64,000 nt of DNA from Maricaulis sp963975345 (GTDB lineage Bacteria > Pseudomonadota > Alphaproteobacteria > Caulobacterales > Maricaulaceae), in NCBI RefSeq assembly GCF_963975345.1, contig NZ_CAXBGE010000004.1, positions 186,001 through 250,000 of the forward strand, given 5' to 3'. Positions 33,444 through 42,796 of the stretch are shown piece after piece. How positions within the stretch are numbered: position 1 is the stretch's first letter; the number at the start of each line of letters is the position of its first letter. The position numbers and the translations under genes are program-made. Below the pieces are notes generated by a model. The model was not told where the DNA came from. It saw nothing but the letters and a program-made list of their open reading frames with translations, and made no database searches.

Positions 33444-35726
33444 TCAGGGATGCTGGGATGCAGCCTCCGAGGCATCGCCATCGTCGATGCGTTCGACCGG
33501 AACCAAATGCTCGGCGCTGAAGCGATAGGCGGTGCGGGCCGGGCGCCGGGTCGAGGCGGTGACCTCGATTGAATAGCCGGTGCCGCTGCATACGCCGGGC
33601 GCTTCCGGCATGGCGCGGTTGAACACCATCAGGGCGGTGGATTCAAAGCCCGTCGTATCGACAACGCCGCCACGACCCAGCGGGATCACTTCGATCTGCC
33701 CGTTGCGTTGACCCAAAGCGGTCACGTCCAGATTGGCGTCCCCGCCCAGCGCGATATTGTAACGGCCGGCCATATCGACCGTGATATAATTGGCGCCGAG
33801 CTGTTCCAGCCCGCCCTTCAACATCCAGCGGCCTGGCTGGGTGAAGCTGTGTTGGGTGTGAACCGCGATCGGAAAGAGCGGTGCGAGATCATAGGCGCGG
33901 GCGTAATTCTGCACGCGCCAGCGTTCGATGGCATCCGGAATGGTCGAGCCGACATCATTGAGCGCGTGTTCGAGGGTTTCGAACCCGTCCATCGTGACAC
34001 TGTTTTCCCAGACCTGGACGATGAAGCCTTCGCCATAGCTGTCGGCCATGGATTGCAGCAGCGTCCACTGACCGTAATCATGACCTTCCACCGTAGTGGT
34101 CCAGCATAATTGCGGCGTCTCAAAATCGGTTTCGGTATAATCCGTCGCGTCCTGGTCGGCGCCAACGGTGGTGGTTTCGGTCCATGAGGCGGTCGCTTCA
34201 TACAGCCAGTCCAGCGCTTCTTCCGCGTCATAGCCGAACTGGACGACATGGTTGAATTCATGCGTCACCGTCGCGCGCATCAGGGCATGAACCGGCGCGG
34301 TCTTGCCCATGCCGACAAAATCATTGTCGATGACGAAGACGGTGCGGGCGGCGGCGCTTTCACGCACATCGGACGTGTTGGGATTGTCGAACACGATCTG
34401 GACCGGCCGGGTGACCCCCATCGAGCCGAAAGCATCGGCGACATAGGCGCGGTAGCGGCCGTCATCATCACGCACAGGCTCGGCCCAACCGATCCGCGTC
34501 ACCTGGGTTTCCAGCACCTCTTCCAGTGCTTCACCGACCGAGCGGGCATAGTCTTCGCTCGAGGCGTCAACCCCTTCAAGCGTGTAATAAACATTGAAAT
34601 CGGGCGTCTGGATCAGCAATTCGGGTCCGCTCAGCGTGACCGAATTTTCCATCAGGGCCTGGATCAGATCGACCACCGACGCATCGACCGAGGACAGGAC
34701 AAGCTCGAAGGCGCCGCTGCTGGCGCCGCTGCGATAACGCGAGAGTTCGAGCTGATAGGTGGCGCTTTGCGGTGAGGTGTAGGCGATCGCGGAATTGAGC
34801 GAACCGTCACCGCGGTCATCATTCATCGCCACCGGAAAGCCGTCCGGGCCGGTGAGCCGCAGGACGGGGTCGAGATCGCCGCTGACCGTGTCGGCGAGGG
34901 CGAGCAGGGTCTGGCCAGCCTCGAGCGTGACAGGAAACATGATTGAGGGCTGGTCATCGCCCAGTTCGCCGGTATGGGTGACGATCAGCGTGCCATCAAT
35001 GGCCGTGAAATCGAACGGCAACTCGGCCTCAGGATCAATCGCCATCGAGACGGCCATATCGCCGACGCCGCTGCCGCCAAAGGTGCTGACCAGCAGCTGA
35101 TAGCTTCCGTCAGCCGGGATCAGATAGATGATCTGGGAATTCAGGCTGCCATCGCCACGGTCATCATTCTGGGCGAGAATGTTACCGTCGGTGTCGAGCA
35201 GCGTGAGGGTCGAATCGAGCGCTTCGCTGAGCGCGAAGGTCGAAGCAACCAGAATGTCGCCCTCGGCCAGATCCGCATAGAAGCGGGTTTCGGTCATGCT
35301 GGCATCGAAGCTGAGGGTGTCTTCGCGCAGGATTTGCGCCGCATCCGACAGCCCGGCATCAATGCCATACGAAAGGGTCAGCGAAAACCCGCCCAGCGCG
35401 CCATTATAGCCGGTGACTTCAGCCGTATAACGTCCGCTTGCGGCCGGCAGCTGAACCAGTTGCGAGGTCAGCACGCCTGGCTCGGCATCGTCATTTTCCG
35501 CCACAACCTGGCCGTCCGGGCCAGTCAGTGTCAAAATCGTATCGAGACGGTCGAGCGACGCGGTCGTCAGCGTCACGACCTGACCGGCCTCAAGCTGGAA
35601 TTCAAACGTGGCGGCGGGGGCGGCTTCGGTGAGCTCGCCATTCAGAACCTGATTGGCTGGCATTTGCGCCAGCGCGCCGCTGGCCAAAAACGCGGACATG
35701 GCCAGACTGATGATGGAAGCGCGCAT
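33444..35726 (-). CDS. Secreted PPC-repeat protein with an HExxH (gluzincin-like) metalloprotease motif
   Basis: This 760-residue exported protein has a signal peptide (1-20, ending ALAQ). Three repeats of about 105 residues (22-120, 130-230, 240-345) each hold an L-T-L-x-x-x-D-G...NDD block (NDD at 78-80, 187-189, 302-304), typical of bacterial pre-peptidase PPC domains. Residues 375-620 contain H489-E-F-N-H493 and, 17 residues on, E510 in LYEATASW, the spacing of a gluzincin zinc site. A final beta-domain follows. It is probably a secreted zinc protease, though PPC domains are normally C-terminal; here they are N-terminal. Confidence 0.75.
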   Translation of the reverse strand: MRASIISLAMSAFLASGALAQMPANQVLNGELTEAAPAATFEFQLEAGQVVTLTTASLDRLDTILTLTGPDGQVVAENDDAEPGVLTSQLVQLPAASGRYTAEVTGYNGALGGFSLTLSYGIDAGLSDAAQILREDTLSFDASMTETRFYADLAEGDILVASTFALSEALDSTLTLLDTDGNILAQNDDRGDGSLNSQIIYLIPADGSYQLLVSTFGGSGVGDMAVSMAIDPEAELPFDFTAIDGTLIVTHTGELGDDQPSIMFPVTLEAGQTLLALADTVSGDLDPVLRLTGPDGFPVAMNDDRGDGSLNSAIAYTSPQSATYQLELSRYRSGASSGAFELVLSSVDASVVDLIQALMENSVTLSGPELLIQTPDFNVYYTLEGVDASSEDYARSVGEALEEVLETQVTRIGWAEPVRDDDGRYRAYVADAFGSMGVTRPVQIVFDNPNTSDVRESAAARTVFVIDNDFVGMGKTAPVHALMRATVTHEFNHVVQFGYDAEEALDWLYEATASWTETTTVGADQDATDYTETDFETPQLCWTTTVEGHDYGQWTLLQSMADSYGEGFIVQVWENSVTMDGFETLEHALNDVGSTIPDAIERWRVQNYARAYDLAPLFPIAVHTQHSFTQPGRWMLKGGLEQLGANYITVDMAGRYNIALGGDANLDVTALGQRNGQIEVIPLGRGGVVDTTGFESTALMVFNRAMPEAPGVCSGTGYSIEVTASTRRPARTAYRFSAEHLVPVERIDDGDASEAASQHP

Positions 35727-35782
35727 GAATCCCCCCGGATCTGCCAGCCAGCGGAATCGCCGGAGGCTGTTATCTGCGCCAG

Positions 35783-36487
35783 CTATAACGGCAGCGTCGG
35801 GCGGTCACAAGAGACGGCACGCCGCGAGGGGCGCCAACGCGTGAACAGGACACGCAAAAGCCAGAAGATGGAAATGATCACCACGCTCAGTATCGGCGCA
35901 ACCAGCAGCGCCGGTTGGCGGAAAAATTCGGGCAATATATTGTTGTTCCCGAGGAAAAAGATGGTGACGGCGATAAACATCGAAAAGCACATCCGCCAAA
36001 GATGCCGTGCGATGCGGTGCTTGCCGGAAACGCCGCCGCGCCGGACAACGGAAAAATCCAGTATTCCGAAAGCCAACGCCAGCACAGCCAGCACATAATA
36101 GGCCACGGGCGGCGGCACATCCTCGGGGGCTGCAAGGCTGGGAGGGGTGAAAAACCCACTGACCGCACAGCCCAGCGCGCAGGCGATAATCCCGCCCATC
36201 GCAATCTTTTCGAACAGGCCACTCGCCCCGTCCTTCCGCTTAGCGGCGACCCAACCTGTCGTGACCAGATAGAGGGCGAACATCGCCAGAAAGCCGGTAA
36301 ACACGATCATCCGCGTGAAACTCAAATAGAGACCACTCAGGGATAGGGCGACCATGCATCCCAGGAAGAGATTTCCGGCAAAGCGGTGCAACAATAGACC
36401 CTTGCTGGACAAAAGTGCCAGTGTTCCGGCCAGCACAGTCACGGTGCCGGTGATCAAGTGGAGGAGGGCGATTTGAGGTATTTCCAT
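35783..36487 (-). CDS. Polytopic membrane protein of unknown function (DUF2306-like)
   Basis: The 234 residues form about seven hydrophobic helices. LLHLITGTVTVLAGTLALLSSKG and LLLHRFAGNLFLGCMVAL include the HR-x-x-G pattern of DUF2306-like membrane proteins. A second part has GKHRIARHLWRMCFSMFIAV. No catalytic motif is seen. It lies with a second polytopic protein and divergent AraC-like regulator at 37.5 kb, which may control both. Confidence 0.6.
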   Translation of the reverse strand: MEIPQIALLHLITGTVTVLAGTLALLSSKGLLLHRFAGNLFLGCMVALSLSGLYLSFTRMIVFTGFLAMFALYLVTTGWVAAKRKDGASGLFEKIAMGGIIACALGCAVSGFFTPPSLAAPEDVPPPVAYYVLAVLALAFGILDFSVVRRGGVSGKHRIARHLWRMCFSMFIAVTIFFLGNNNILPEFFRQPALLVAPILSVVIISIFWLLRVLFTRWRPSRRAVSCDRPTLPL

Positions 36488-36565
36488 CGACGGGTTTCCC
36501 TTGCGCTCGTGGCGAGCGGCGCGTTGATTGAGAGCGTGTGAGTGTGGTGAGTGCCGAAGGGCGGG

Positions 36566-37246
36566 TCAGGCGCTGGCGGCGTGCGCAGATTGGGAGCGGC
36601 CAAGCAGCAACACACCGCCGACCCAGATGAACCAGACGATGAAGCCCAGTCCGAAAACGCTTCCCGCCTCCGCAAACGCCGGCAGGATGGTCATCAGGCC
36701 TGCAATGCCGATGATTCCGCCCAACGCGTTGAGCCCGCTCGGCAAGGACTTCGCCCACTGACCGGCGCAACTCACCAGCAAAATCCAGAGCCCGCCAACA
36801 ATCTCATTGCCGCCGCCCAGGCCTTCCTGCACGGTGGCGAGGGTCTGCCAGATGGTCGCCGTCAGAGCTGAATCTGCATGATGGAGGCTGATAACCGTGG
36901 CGAGCGCGACATTGGCCAGCATTCCGCTGGCCAAAAGCAGTCCGGCCCAGATAAGCGCAAAGGCGGTCGAGATTTGCGCGAGCGCCCCGTTCCCAGATTT
37001 GATCCGCTGATGCAGGGCGATGGCAAGGATGACCAGGCAGATCGCATTGGCCACATAAATGAACAAATTCCACACGCGCATCACGCTCTGGTTCTCGACC
37101 AGAAACAGCACATGCTGCGCCGGATCGATCAGGGCGCTGCCATAGCGGGCTGGGCCAAGGACGCTGAAGTAAAACCAAAAGCCTATCAAATAAGTGCCTG
37201 CCGCGAGGATGGCCGCCATGCCGCCAAGTTTTTGAAAATTGATCAT
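36566..37246 (-). CDS. Polytopic membrane protein (DUF4386-like)
   Basis: The start is placed at ATG 37246 (MINFQKLGGMAAILAAG). The 226-residue product has about seven helices with a first helix GGMAAILAAGTYLIGFWFYF, weakly like DUF4386 proteins. No catalytic motif is visible. It is the first gene of a minus-strand pair and is divergent from the AraC-type regulator gene with about 260 bp between their starts. Confidence 0.6.
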   Translation of the reverse strand: MINFQKLGGMAAILAAGTYLIGFWFYFSVLGPARYGSALIDPAQHVLFLVENQSVMRVWNLFIYVANAICLVILAIALHQRIKSGNGALAQISTAFALIWAGLLLASGMLANVALATVISLHHADSALTATIWQTLATVQEGLGGGNEIVGGLWILLVSCAGQWAKSLPSGLNALGGIIGIAGLMTILPAFAEAGSVFGLGFIVWFIWVGGVLLLGRSQSAHAASA

Positions 37247-37504
37247 GCTGGTAATTGTCCTGGTCAAACAATGTCCGGGGCCACCAAGGGCTGACCTCGT
37301 AAACGGGTGGGGTCGCGTTCGCCGGACAAGCCCGGCACGCCAACTGTGAAGTGCCGCTTTTTGACCGAGCGCAGTCCCGCTGTCGCCCGCGCCTATTGGC
37401 TGAGACATGGACACGGCCACGCCTGTCGGGCAGGACAGTCTGACAATTTCCGGATTTGGACCGCGGCCCCGCAGGCCACCGACCTCGCCTATTGGAGAAC
37501 CGGC

Positions 37505-38677
37505 TTGGAAGACAGCACGACATTGGCACTTGCGATGGCGACTTTGGGCCAGATCGCGTTATGCACCAGCATTCTGGCAACGCGCGTCGGGCAACGACCA
37601 CTTTATTGGCCGCTGGCGACCTTCTTCATGGCCACGGCGATTATCAGCGCGGCACCGCTTGTACCCGTGTTCTGGCCCGCGCTGGAAACGCGCTATTTCG
37701 CGATCACCATTCCGGCCTATCTGCTATTGGGCCCGGCGCTCTATTTATATGTCGAGGGTTTGACCTCGGAACGGCCCTGGCGCCCGGATATTCGTGATTG
37801 GCGCCATTTGATCCCGTTTGGTCTCGGCTTGACCGCCGCCGTTTTGGCCAACATGCTTTCGGCGCAGGCGCGGCATCAGATTTTCATCGTCGGCGAGTTG
37901 AGTGACGGGCTCTATCCGACACTGGTGGTCAGCTTCATATTTGTGCTCGTGCTGGGGTGGGTGGTGCAATCGGGATATTATCTGGTTCGCCTCATGCACC
38001 GCATCACAGCCTACCGCCGCCGGCTCAAAATGCTGTTTGCGAGCACCGACGATAGCGAACTGGGATGGATTGGCTGGCTGCTCCTGATCATCGGCATGAG
38101 CTGGCTTTTATCGGTTGTCAGTCTGATCACAGACAATTTCATCGGCCAGATGATCGCCGGGCCGCGGACCGCCGCGCTCATGTCGCTCATTCTCGTCTGG
38201 ACACTGGCCGTCTGGGGTTTGCGGCAAAAGCCCGGTTTTGAGGGGCGGTACCTCGATGATCCGGTCGATTACAGTTCTGCCCCTGCACCCAATGCCGCGC
38301 CCGAGGCGAAATACACGCGTTCGGCATTGAGCCAGGAGCAGGCGGAACGGATCGCGGCCAAGATCGAGGCGGCGATGGTGCGCGATCAGCTTTATCTCGA
38401 CCCAACGATCTCGCTGCCGGCCCTGGCGCGCCATATTGGGGCGCCGACCAACCACATTTCACAAACTCTCAACGAGACGCTCGGCACCTGTTTTTTTGAC
38501 TATATCAACGCTTGGCGAATCCGCGCCGCTGAACCGAAAATCGCCGCGGGCTCTGACACCATTCTCGATATTGCGATGGCGGTCGGTTTCAATGCGCGAT
38601 CATCATTCTACAAAGCGTTCAAACGGGAAACCGGCCAAACACCCAGTGAATATCGAAACTCCAGGCAGAGCGCGTGA
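37505..38677 (+). CDS. Membrane-anchored AraC family transcriptional regulator
   Basis: The frame is open further upstream, but the most plausible start is TTG 37505 with GGAG 7 bp before it, giving 390 residues. About seven membrane helices occupy residues 5-245 (ALAMATLGQIALCTSIL onward). The C-terminal AraC domain has two helix-turn-helices: LPALARHIGAPTNHISQTLNE and ILDIAMAVGFNARSSFYKAFKRETGQTPSEYR. Such proteins sense an unknown membrane signal and bind DNA from the membrane. Its likely target is the divergent pair at 35.8-37.2 kb. Confidence 0.85.
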   Translation: MEDSTTLALAMATLGQIALCTSILATRVGQRPLYWPLATFFMATAIISAAPLVPVFWPALETRYFAITIPAYLLLGPALYLYVEGLTSERPWRPDIRDWRHLIPFGLGLTAAVLANMLSAQARHQIFIVGELSDGLYPTLVVSFIFVLVLGWVVQSGYYLVRLMHRITAYRRRLKMLFASTDDSELGWIGWLLLIIGMSWLLSVVSLITDNFIGQMIAGPRTAALMSLILVWTLAVWGLRQKPGFEGRYLDDPVDYSSAPAPNAAPEAKYTRSALSQEQAERIAAKIEAAMVRDQLYLDPTISLPALARHIGAPTNHISQTLNETLGTCFFDYINAWRIRAAEPKIAAGSDTILDIAMAVGFNARSSFYKAFKRETGQTPSEYRNSRQSA

Positions 38678-38688
38678 CTCGCAGGTTG

Positions 38689-38776
<88 letters not shown>

Positions 38777-38903
38777 GATCGCCTCCAATAGCGGGCAAGG
38801 GGGGGGCAGCGCAATATGTGCGCAGCAGCGGCTTACCCTCCTTTCACTTTTACGCGATAGTCTGGTGGTGAATTTGGGTTGGCCGAGCCTGGTAGGTCCC
38901 GTT

Positions 38904-39806
38904 TTGCGTCATTCTGTCCTTGCCAGCGCGCTGGCCTTTGTTCTTCTGGCGGGCTGCGCCTCGACACCGACGCCGGCGCGCCCGTTTTCGCGGGCCACGA
39001 CACCTCTGCCTGCAGCGACATCGGTGGCGCCGGCGCAATTGGCGACCCGCGTCGATACCTCTGTCCTGATCGCCAGCGATACCGATCATCAAAAGGTCGG
39101 CAGCCCCTACACGGTCGGCGGACAACGTTTTGTCCCGCAACGCGACGATCATTATGACGTGGTTGGCATCGCATCCTGGTATGGCCCGACTTTTCATGGG
39201 CGGTTGACCGCCAATGGCGAGATCTTTGATCAAAATACGATGACAGCAGCACACACCACACTGCCAATCCCGTCGATTGTTGAAGTCACCAATCTGGAAA
39301 ATGGCCGCCAGGTGGTGGTGCGCGTCAATGATCGCGGCCCGTTTGTCGATGACCGGCTGATCGACCTCAGCCGCGCTGCTGCTGACCAGCTGGGTTATCG
39401 CAGCAATGGTCTGGCGCGGGTGAGGGTGCGTTACCTCGGCCCGGCCTATCCGCGGGCACAGCCGCCTGATCCCGGTTATCAGCTGGCCGATATTGGCGGT
39501 CCCGATACGGTACCCGCGTTGGAGGATGTCGCGCGCGATGCGCCGCTTTCTCCGGCCTGGGTGCAGCCCTCGGCCGACGGGCTGACGGTGCAAGCGGGCG
39601 CATTCGCCGATCTGCACAATGCCAATCGGCTTGCCAGTCGCATATCCGGTGCCGGCGATGTCCGGGTCGAGGCCGTCGAAATCGGAGGGCAGACGCTCTA
39701 CCGGGTCCTCGTCGGGCGCTGGCCTGATCGCTCCAGCGCCAATGCGGCCCGCAGCCGTCTGGCCAGCTATGGCATCCGAGATGCCCGTATCGTTGCGCTG
39801 GATTAA
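38904..39806 (+). CDS. rlpA: RlpA family septal ring lytic transglycosylase with SPOR domain
   Basis: I chose TTG 38904 (product begins MRHSVLASALAFVLLAGC), which gives a clean lipoprotein signal with lipobox LAGC; a GTG at 38865 in the same frame is an alternative. Residues after a Ser/Thr/Pro-rich linker form the double-psi barrel (VGIASWYGPTFHGRLTANGEIFD, VVRVNDRGPFVDDRLIDLS) with the catalytic Asp/Glu pattern of RlpA. The C-terminal SPOR domain (LTVQAGAFADLHNANRL ... YRVLVGRW) binds denuded septal peptidoglycan. Confidence 0.9.
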   Translation: MRHSVLASALAFVLLAGCASTPTPARPFSRATTPLPAATSVAPAQLATRVDTSVLIASDTDHQKVGSPYTVGGQRFVPQRDDHYDVVGIASWYGPTFHGRLTANGEIFDQNTMTAAHTTLPIPSIVEVTNLENGRQVVVRVNDRGPFVDDRLIDLSRAAADQLGYRSNGLARVRVRYLGPAYPRAQPPDPGYQLADIGGPDTVPALEDVARDAPLSPAWVQPSADGLTVQAGAFADLHNANRLASRISGAGDVRVEAVEIGGQTLYRVLVGRWPDRSSANAARSRLASYGIRDARIVALD

Positions 39807-39938
39807 GCCCGATTTTCGCTATGCACTGAGATTGTCTGTGGCTTGAGCGCGCCTGAGTGCTGGACGTCACACTCTTGCCGCGCTTGTATGGCGTCTTCGT
39901 CACGGTAACTTCCCGATTCCCGACAGGAGCGTATCGAC

Positions 39939-41108
39939 GTGCGCGCACTCATTTCGAATTTCAGCCTTATCGCCACCTTCATCGCCGCGCTCGTGCTGGC
40001 GCCGATCGGGGCCCACGCCCAGGACAGCTACGAGACCGAGGCCACCCATGCGGTGATCATGGATTTTGCCACCGGGCAGGTCCTGTTTGCCAAGGATGCC
40101 GAGACGCCAATGGCGCCCTCCTCGATGAGCAAGATGATGACCGTGCTGATGGTGCTCGAAGCGCTTGATGCTGGCACGCTGTCGCTCGACGACGAATTGC
40201 CGGTCTCTGAATATGCTTGGCGCACGGGCGGTGCCGCCTCGGGCTCCTCGACCATGTTTCTGGAACTCAATAGCCATGCCAGCGTCGAAGATCTGTTGCG
40301 CGGTGTGATTATCCAGTCCGGCGGCGATGCCTGCATCGTGCTGGCCGAAGCGCTGTCAGGCAGCGAAGCGGCCTTTGCCGATGCGATGACGGCGCGGGCG
40401 CATGAGCTGGGCCTGTCCAGTGCACATTTCGCCAATGCGACCGGTTGGCCCGACCCGGACCACATGATCAGCGCCCTCGATCTGGCGCGGCTGGCGCGGA
40501 TCCTGATCCGTGATCACCCGCAATATTACGATATCTGGGCCGAGCGCGAATTCACCTATAACGGCATCCGCCAGTATAATCGCAACCCGCTCTTGGGCAC
40601 ATTCGCTGGCGCCGACGGATTGAAAACCGGCCACACTGAAGATGCTGGCTATGGCCTTGTTGGCACCGCTGTGCGCGACGGGCAACGCCGCATCATCGTC
40701 TTCAACGGCATGACCTCCATTCGCGGTCGCAGCAGCGAAGCAGAACGCATGATGCGCGCCGCCATGTCTGACTTTGCGGTCTATGATCTGTTCGCTGCCG
40801 GCGCTTCGGTCGACCAGCGCGCGGCTGTATTTATGGGCGAAAGCGACGATGTTGGCCTGCAGGTTGGCGAGGCCGTACAGGTGGCGTTGCAACGTCGTGC
40901 CCGCCGCAATCTGACGGTCAGCGTCGTCTATGACGGACCGCTGATGGCGCCGATCGAGGCGGGCCAGGAAATTGGCCATCTCGTTGTTGAAGCGCCGGGC
41001 TATGAGGCGCAAAACTTCCCGCTCTTTGCCTCGGAAAGCGTCGCCCGCAAGGGCATGATGGGCCGTATCGGCGCTGCACTGGCCCATATGATCCGTGGCG
41101 GCAATTAG
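39939..41108 (+). CDS. dacC: D-alanyl-D-alanine carboxypeptidase (S11, PBP5/6-like)
   Basis: The gene starts with GTG 39939 behind AGGAG. The 389-residue protein has a signal peptide (1-27, ending AHAQ), the S62-x-x-K65 nucleophile motif (SSMSKMMT), and K229-T-G (GLKTGHT). The middle motif, normally S-x-N, is S127-G-G129 (IIQSGGDACIV). C-terminal residues from about 290 form the beta domain and an amphipathic helix for membrane binding (RKGMMGRIGAALAHMIRG). It trims peptidoglycan pentapeptides in the periplasm. Gene symbol by function class only. Confidence 0.92.
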   Translation: MRALISNFSLIATFIAALVLAPIGAHAQDSYETEATHAVIMDFATGQVLFAKDAETPMAPSSMSKMMTVLMVLEALDAGTLSLDDELPVSEYAWRTGGAASGSSTMFLELNSHASVEDLLRGVIIQSGGDACIVLAEALSGSEAAFADAMTARAHELGLSSAHFANATGWPDPDHMISALDLARLARILIRDHPQYYDIWAEREFTYNGIRQYNRNPLLGTFAGADGLKTGHTEDAGYGLVGTAVRDGQRRIIVFNGMTSIRGRSSEAERMMRAAMSDFAVYDLFAAGASVDQRAAVFMGESDDVGLQVGEAVQVALQRRARRNLTVSVVYDGPLMAPIEAGQEIGHLVVEAPGYEAQNFPLFASESVARKGMMGRIGAALAHMIRGGN

Positions 41109-41109
41109 T

Positions 41110-41745
41110 ATGCGCGGACGATTCATCACCCTGGAAGGCGGAGAGGGTGCCGGTAAAACGACATTGATCAAGGCGCTGACCGAAAAATTGCGCTCATCCG
41201 GCCTCGACGTCGTCGTGACCCGCGAACCGGGCGGAACGCCCGGCGCGGAAATATTGCGCGAAATTCTGCTGACCGGTACGACTGATCGCTGGTCGCCGAT
41301 GACGGAAGCCCTTTTGATGTATGCGGCGCGAGTCGACCATGTCGAACGGCTGATCGCGCCGGCACTGCAGCGCGGCACCTGGGTTTTGTCCGACCGTTTT
41401 GCCGATTCCACCACTGCCTATCAGGGCGCAGCCGGCGGCGTGCCGATCGAGCGGATCAAGCTGCTGCATCAAGCGGCGCTCGGTAATTTCAAGCCCGATC
41501 TGACGCTGATCCTCGACGTCAATCCGCAGATCGGGATTGAACGGACGATTGCCCGCGGTGAGGATGCGACCCGGTTCGAACGTTTCGACCCCGGCTTTCA
41601 CGGCCGTCTGCGCCGCGCCTTTCTCGATCTCGCCGATGACGATCCGGAACGCTGCGTGGTCATTGATGGTAGCGAGACGGCTGAAAACGTGTTCCGCCGC
41701 GCTGTCGATCTGATTGATACGCATCTGGAAGCAGGCTTGCAGTGA
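41110..41745 (+). CDS. tmk: Thymidylate kinase
   Basis: The start is ATG 41110, one base after the dacC stop. The 211-residue kinase converts dTMP to dTDP: P-loop EGGEGAGKTT at 8-17, TREPGGTPGAEILRE (DR/ERE loop) and the DRFADSTTAYQG site. No unusual features. Its stop overlaps the holB start by 4 bp (GTGA), making a four-gene unit tmk-holB-tatD-MBL that is common in alphaproteobacteria. Confidence 0.97.
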   Translation: MRGRFITLEGGEGAGKTTLIKALTEKLRSSGLDVVVTREPGGTPGAEILREILLTGTTDRWSPMTEALLMYAARVDHVERLIAPALQRGTWVLSDRFADSTTAYQGAAGGVPIERIKLLHQAALGNFKPDLTLILDVNPQIGIERTIARGEDATRFERFDPGFHGRLRRAFLDLADDDPERCVVIDGSETAENVFRRAVDLIDTHLEAGLQ

Positions 41746-42788
41746 GCACCGACCCCGATCTCGGTTCCGACGTACAGCCCGGCTGCCTCGCGCCGCGCCA
41801 AAATTATGACCTGTTCGGGCATGAGGCGGCCGAGACCGACCTTGCCACCGCGCTCGCCAGCGGCCGCATGCACCATGCCTGGCTTATCACCGGTCCGCGC
41901 GGCGTCGGCAAGGCAACATTCGCCTGGCGCGCGGTGCGGCGTGTTCTGGGCGCCTCGGCGGCCCCGCAATTCGGTGCGCTCGGCGCCAGCCCTGCCGATC
42001 CGGTCTGCCAATTGATCGAAGCGAATGCCTGTGCGGATCTGCTTTTGCTGCGCCGGCCATGGGACGACAAGCGCAAGCGCTGGCGTGGTGAAATCACCGT
42101 CGAGGAATCCCGCAAGGCGCCGCATTTCTTCGAGAAGAGCGCCCATGCCAATGGTGGGTGGCGCGTCTGCCTGGTCGATAGCGTCGATGAAATGAACCGC
42201 AATGCCGTCAACGCCTTGCTCAAAACGCTTGAAGAGCCGCCACAAAGGGGCGTGATTCTGCTCGTCGCCCATTCGCCCGGTCGCTTGCCCGCGACGATCC
42301 GGTCGCGCTGTCGCACGCTGGTGCTACGGCCGCCAGAGGTCGAGGCGACCGCTGCCTGGCTGGTCGAACAGGGTGCTGCCAATGATCTGCCGACGGCGAT
42401 GGCCGCCTCGCGCCTGGCCGGCGGTGCGCCCGGACGGGCCTTGGCTCTGTGCGCTTCAGGCGGCGTCGAGCTGGCGAGCCAGGTGGATGCGATTGTCGCG
42501 CGCGGCGCTGCCGCCAGTGACAGTGATGTCCGAGCCCTGGCTGAACGCGTGTCCCGCAAGGGCAGCGAGGGCCTTCGCTCGGTCTTCTACACGGCTCTGT
42601 CGAATGCGATCCACGCCGCCGCCCGCGCTCAAGCGGAAAACCAGGTTGATCCAATGCCTTGGCTGAAGGCTTGGCGCGAGGTCAATACGCTGGCCGGTGA
42701 GGCCGACGGCCTTTATCTCGACCCGAAACAAACCGCGCTGGCCGCGTTGGGCTATGCCCGCGACGCCGCGCGCCAACAAAGCGTTTGA
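41742..42788 (+). CDS. holB: DNA polymerase III delta' subunit
   Basis: The 348-residue clamp-loader ATPase-like protein has a GTG start. ITGPRGVGKATFAWR is the Walker A region, VDSVDEMNRNAVNALLKTLEEPP the sensor/Walker B region, and SRCRTLVLRPP the arginine-finger type SRC motif. The zinc-binding Cys cluster is not obvious. It overlaps tmk and the tatD frame; coupling is likely. Confidence 0.95.
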   Translation: MSTDPDLGSDVQPGCLAPRQNYDLFGHEAAETDLATALASGRMHHAWLITGPRGVGKATFAWRAVRRVLGASAAPQFGALGASPADPVCQLIEANACADLLLLRRPWDDKRKRWRGEITVEESRKAPHFFEKSAHANGGWRVCLVDSVDEMNRNAVNALLKTLEEPPQRGVILLVAHSPGRLPATIRSRCRTLVLRPPEVEATAAWLVEQGAANDLPTAMAASRLAGGAPGRALALCASGGVELASQVDAIVARGAAASDSDVRALAERVSRKGSEGLRSVFYTALSNAIHAAARAQAENQVDPMPWLKAWREVNTLAGEADGLYLDPKQTALAALGYARDAARQQSV

Positions 42789-42796
42789 GCCTGACC

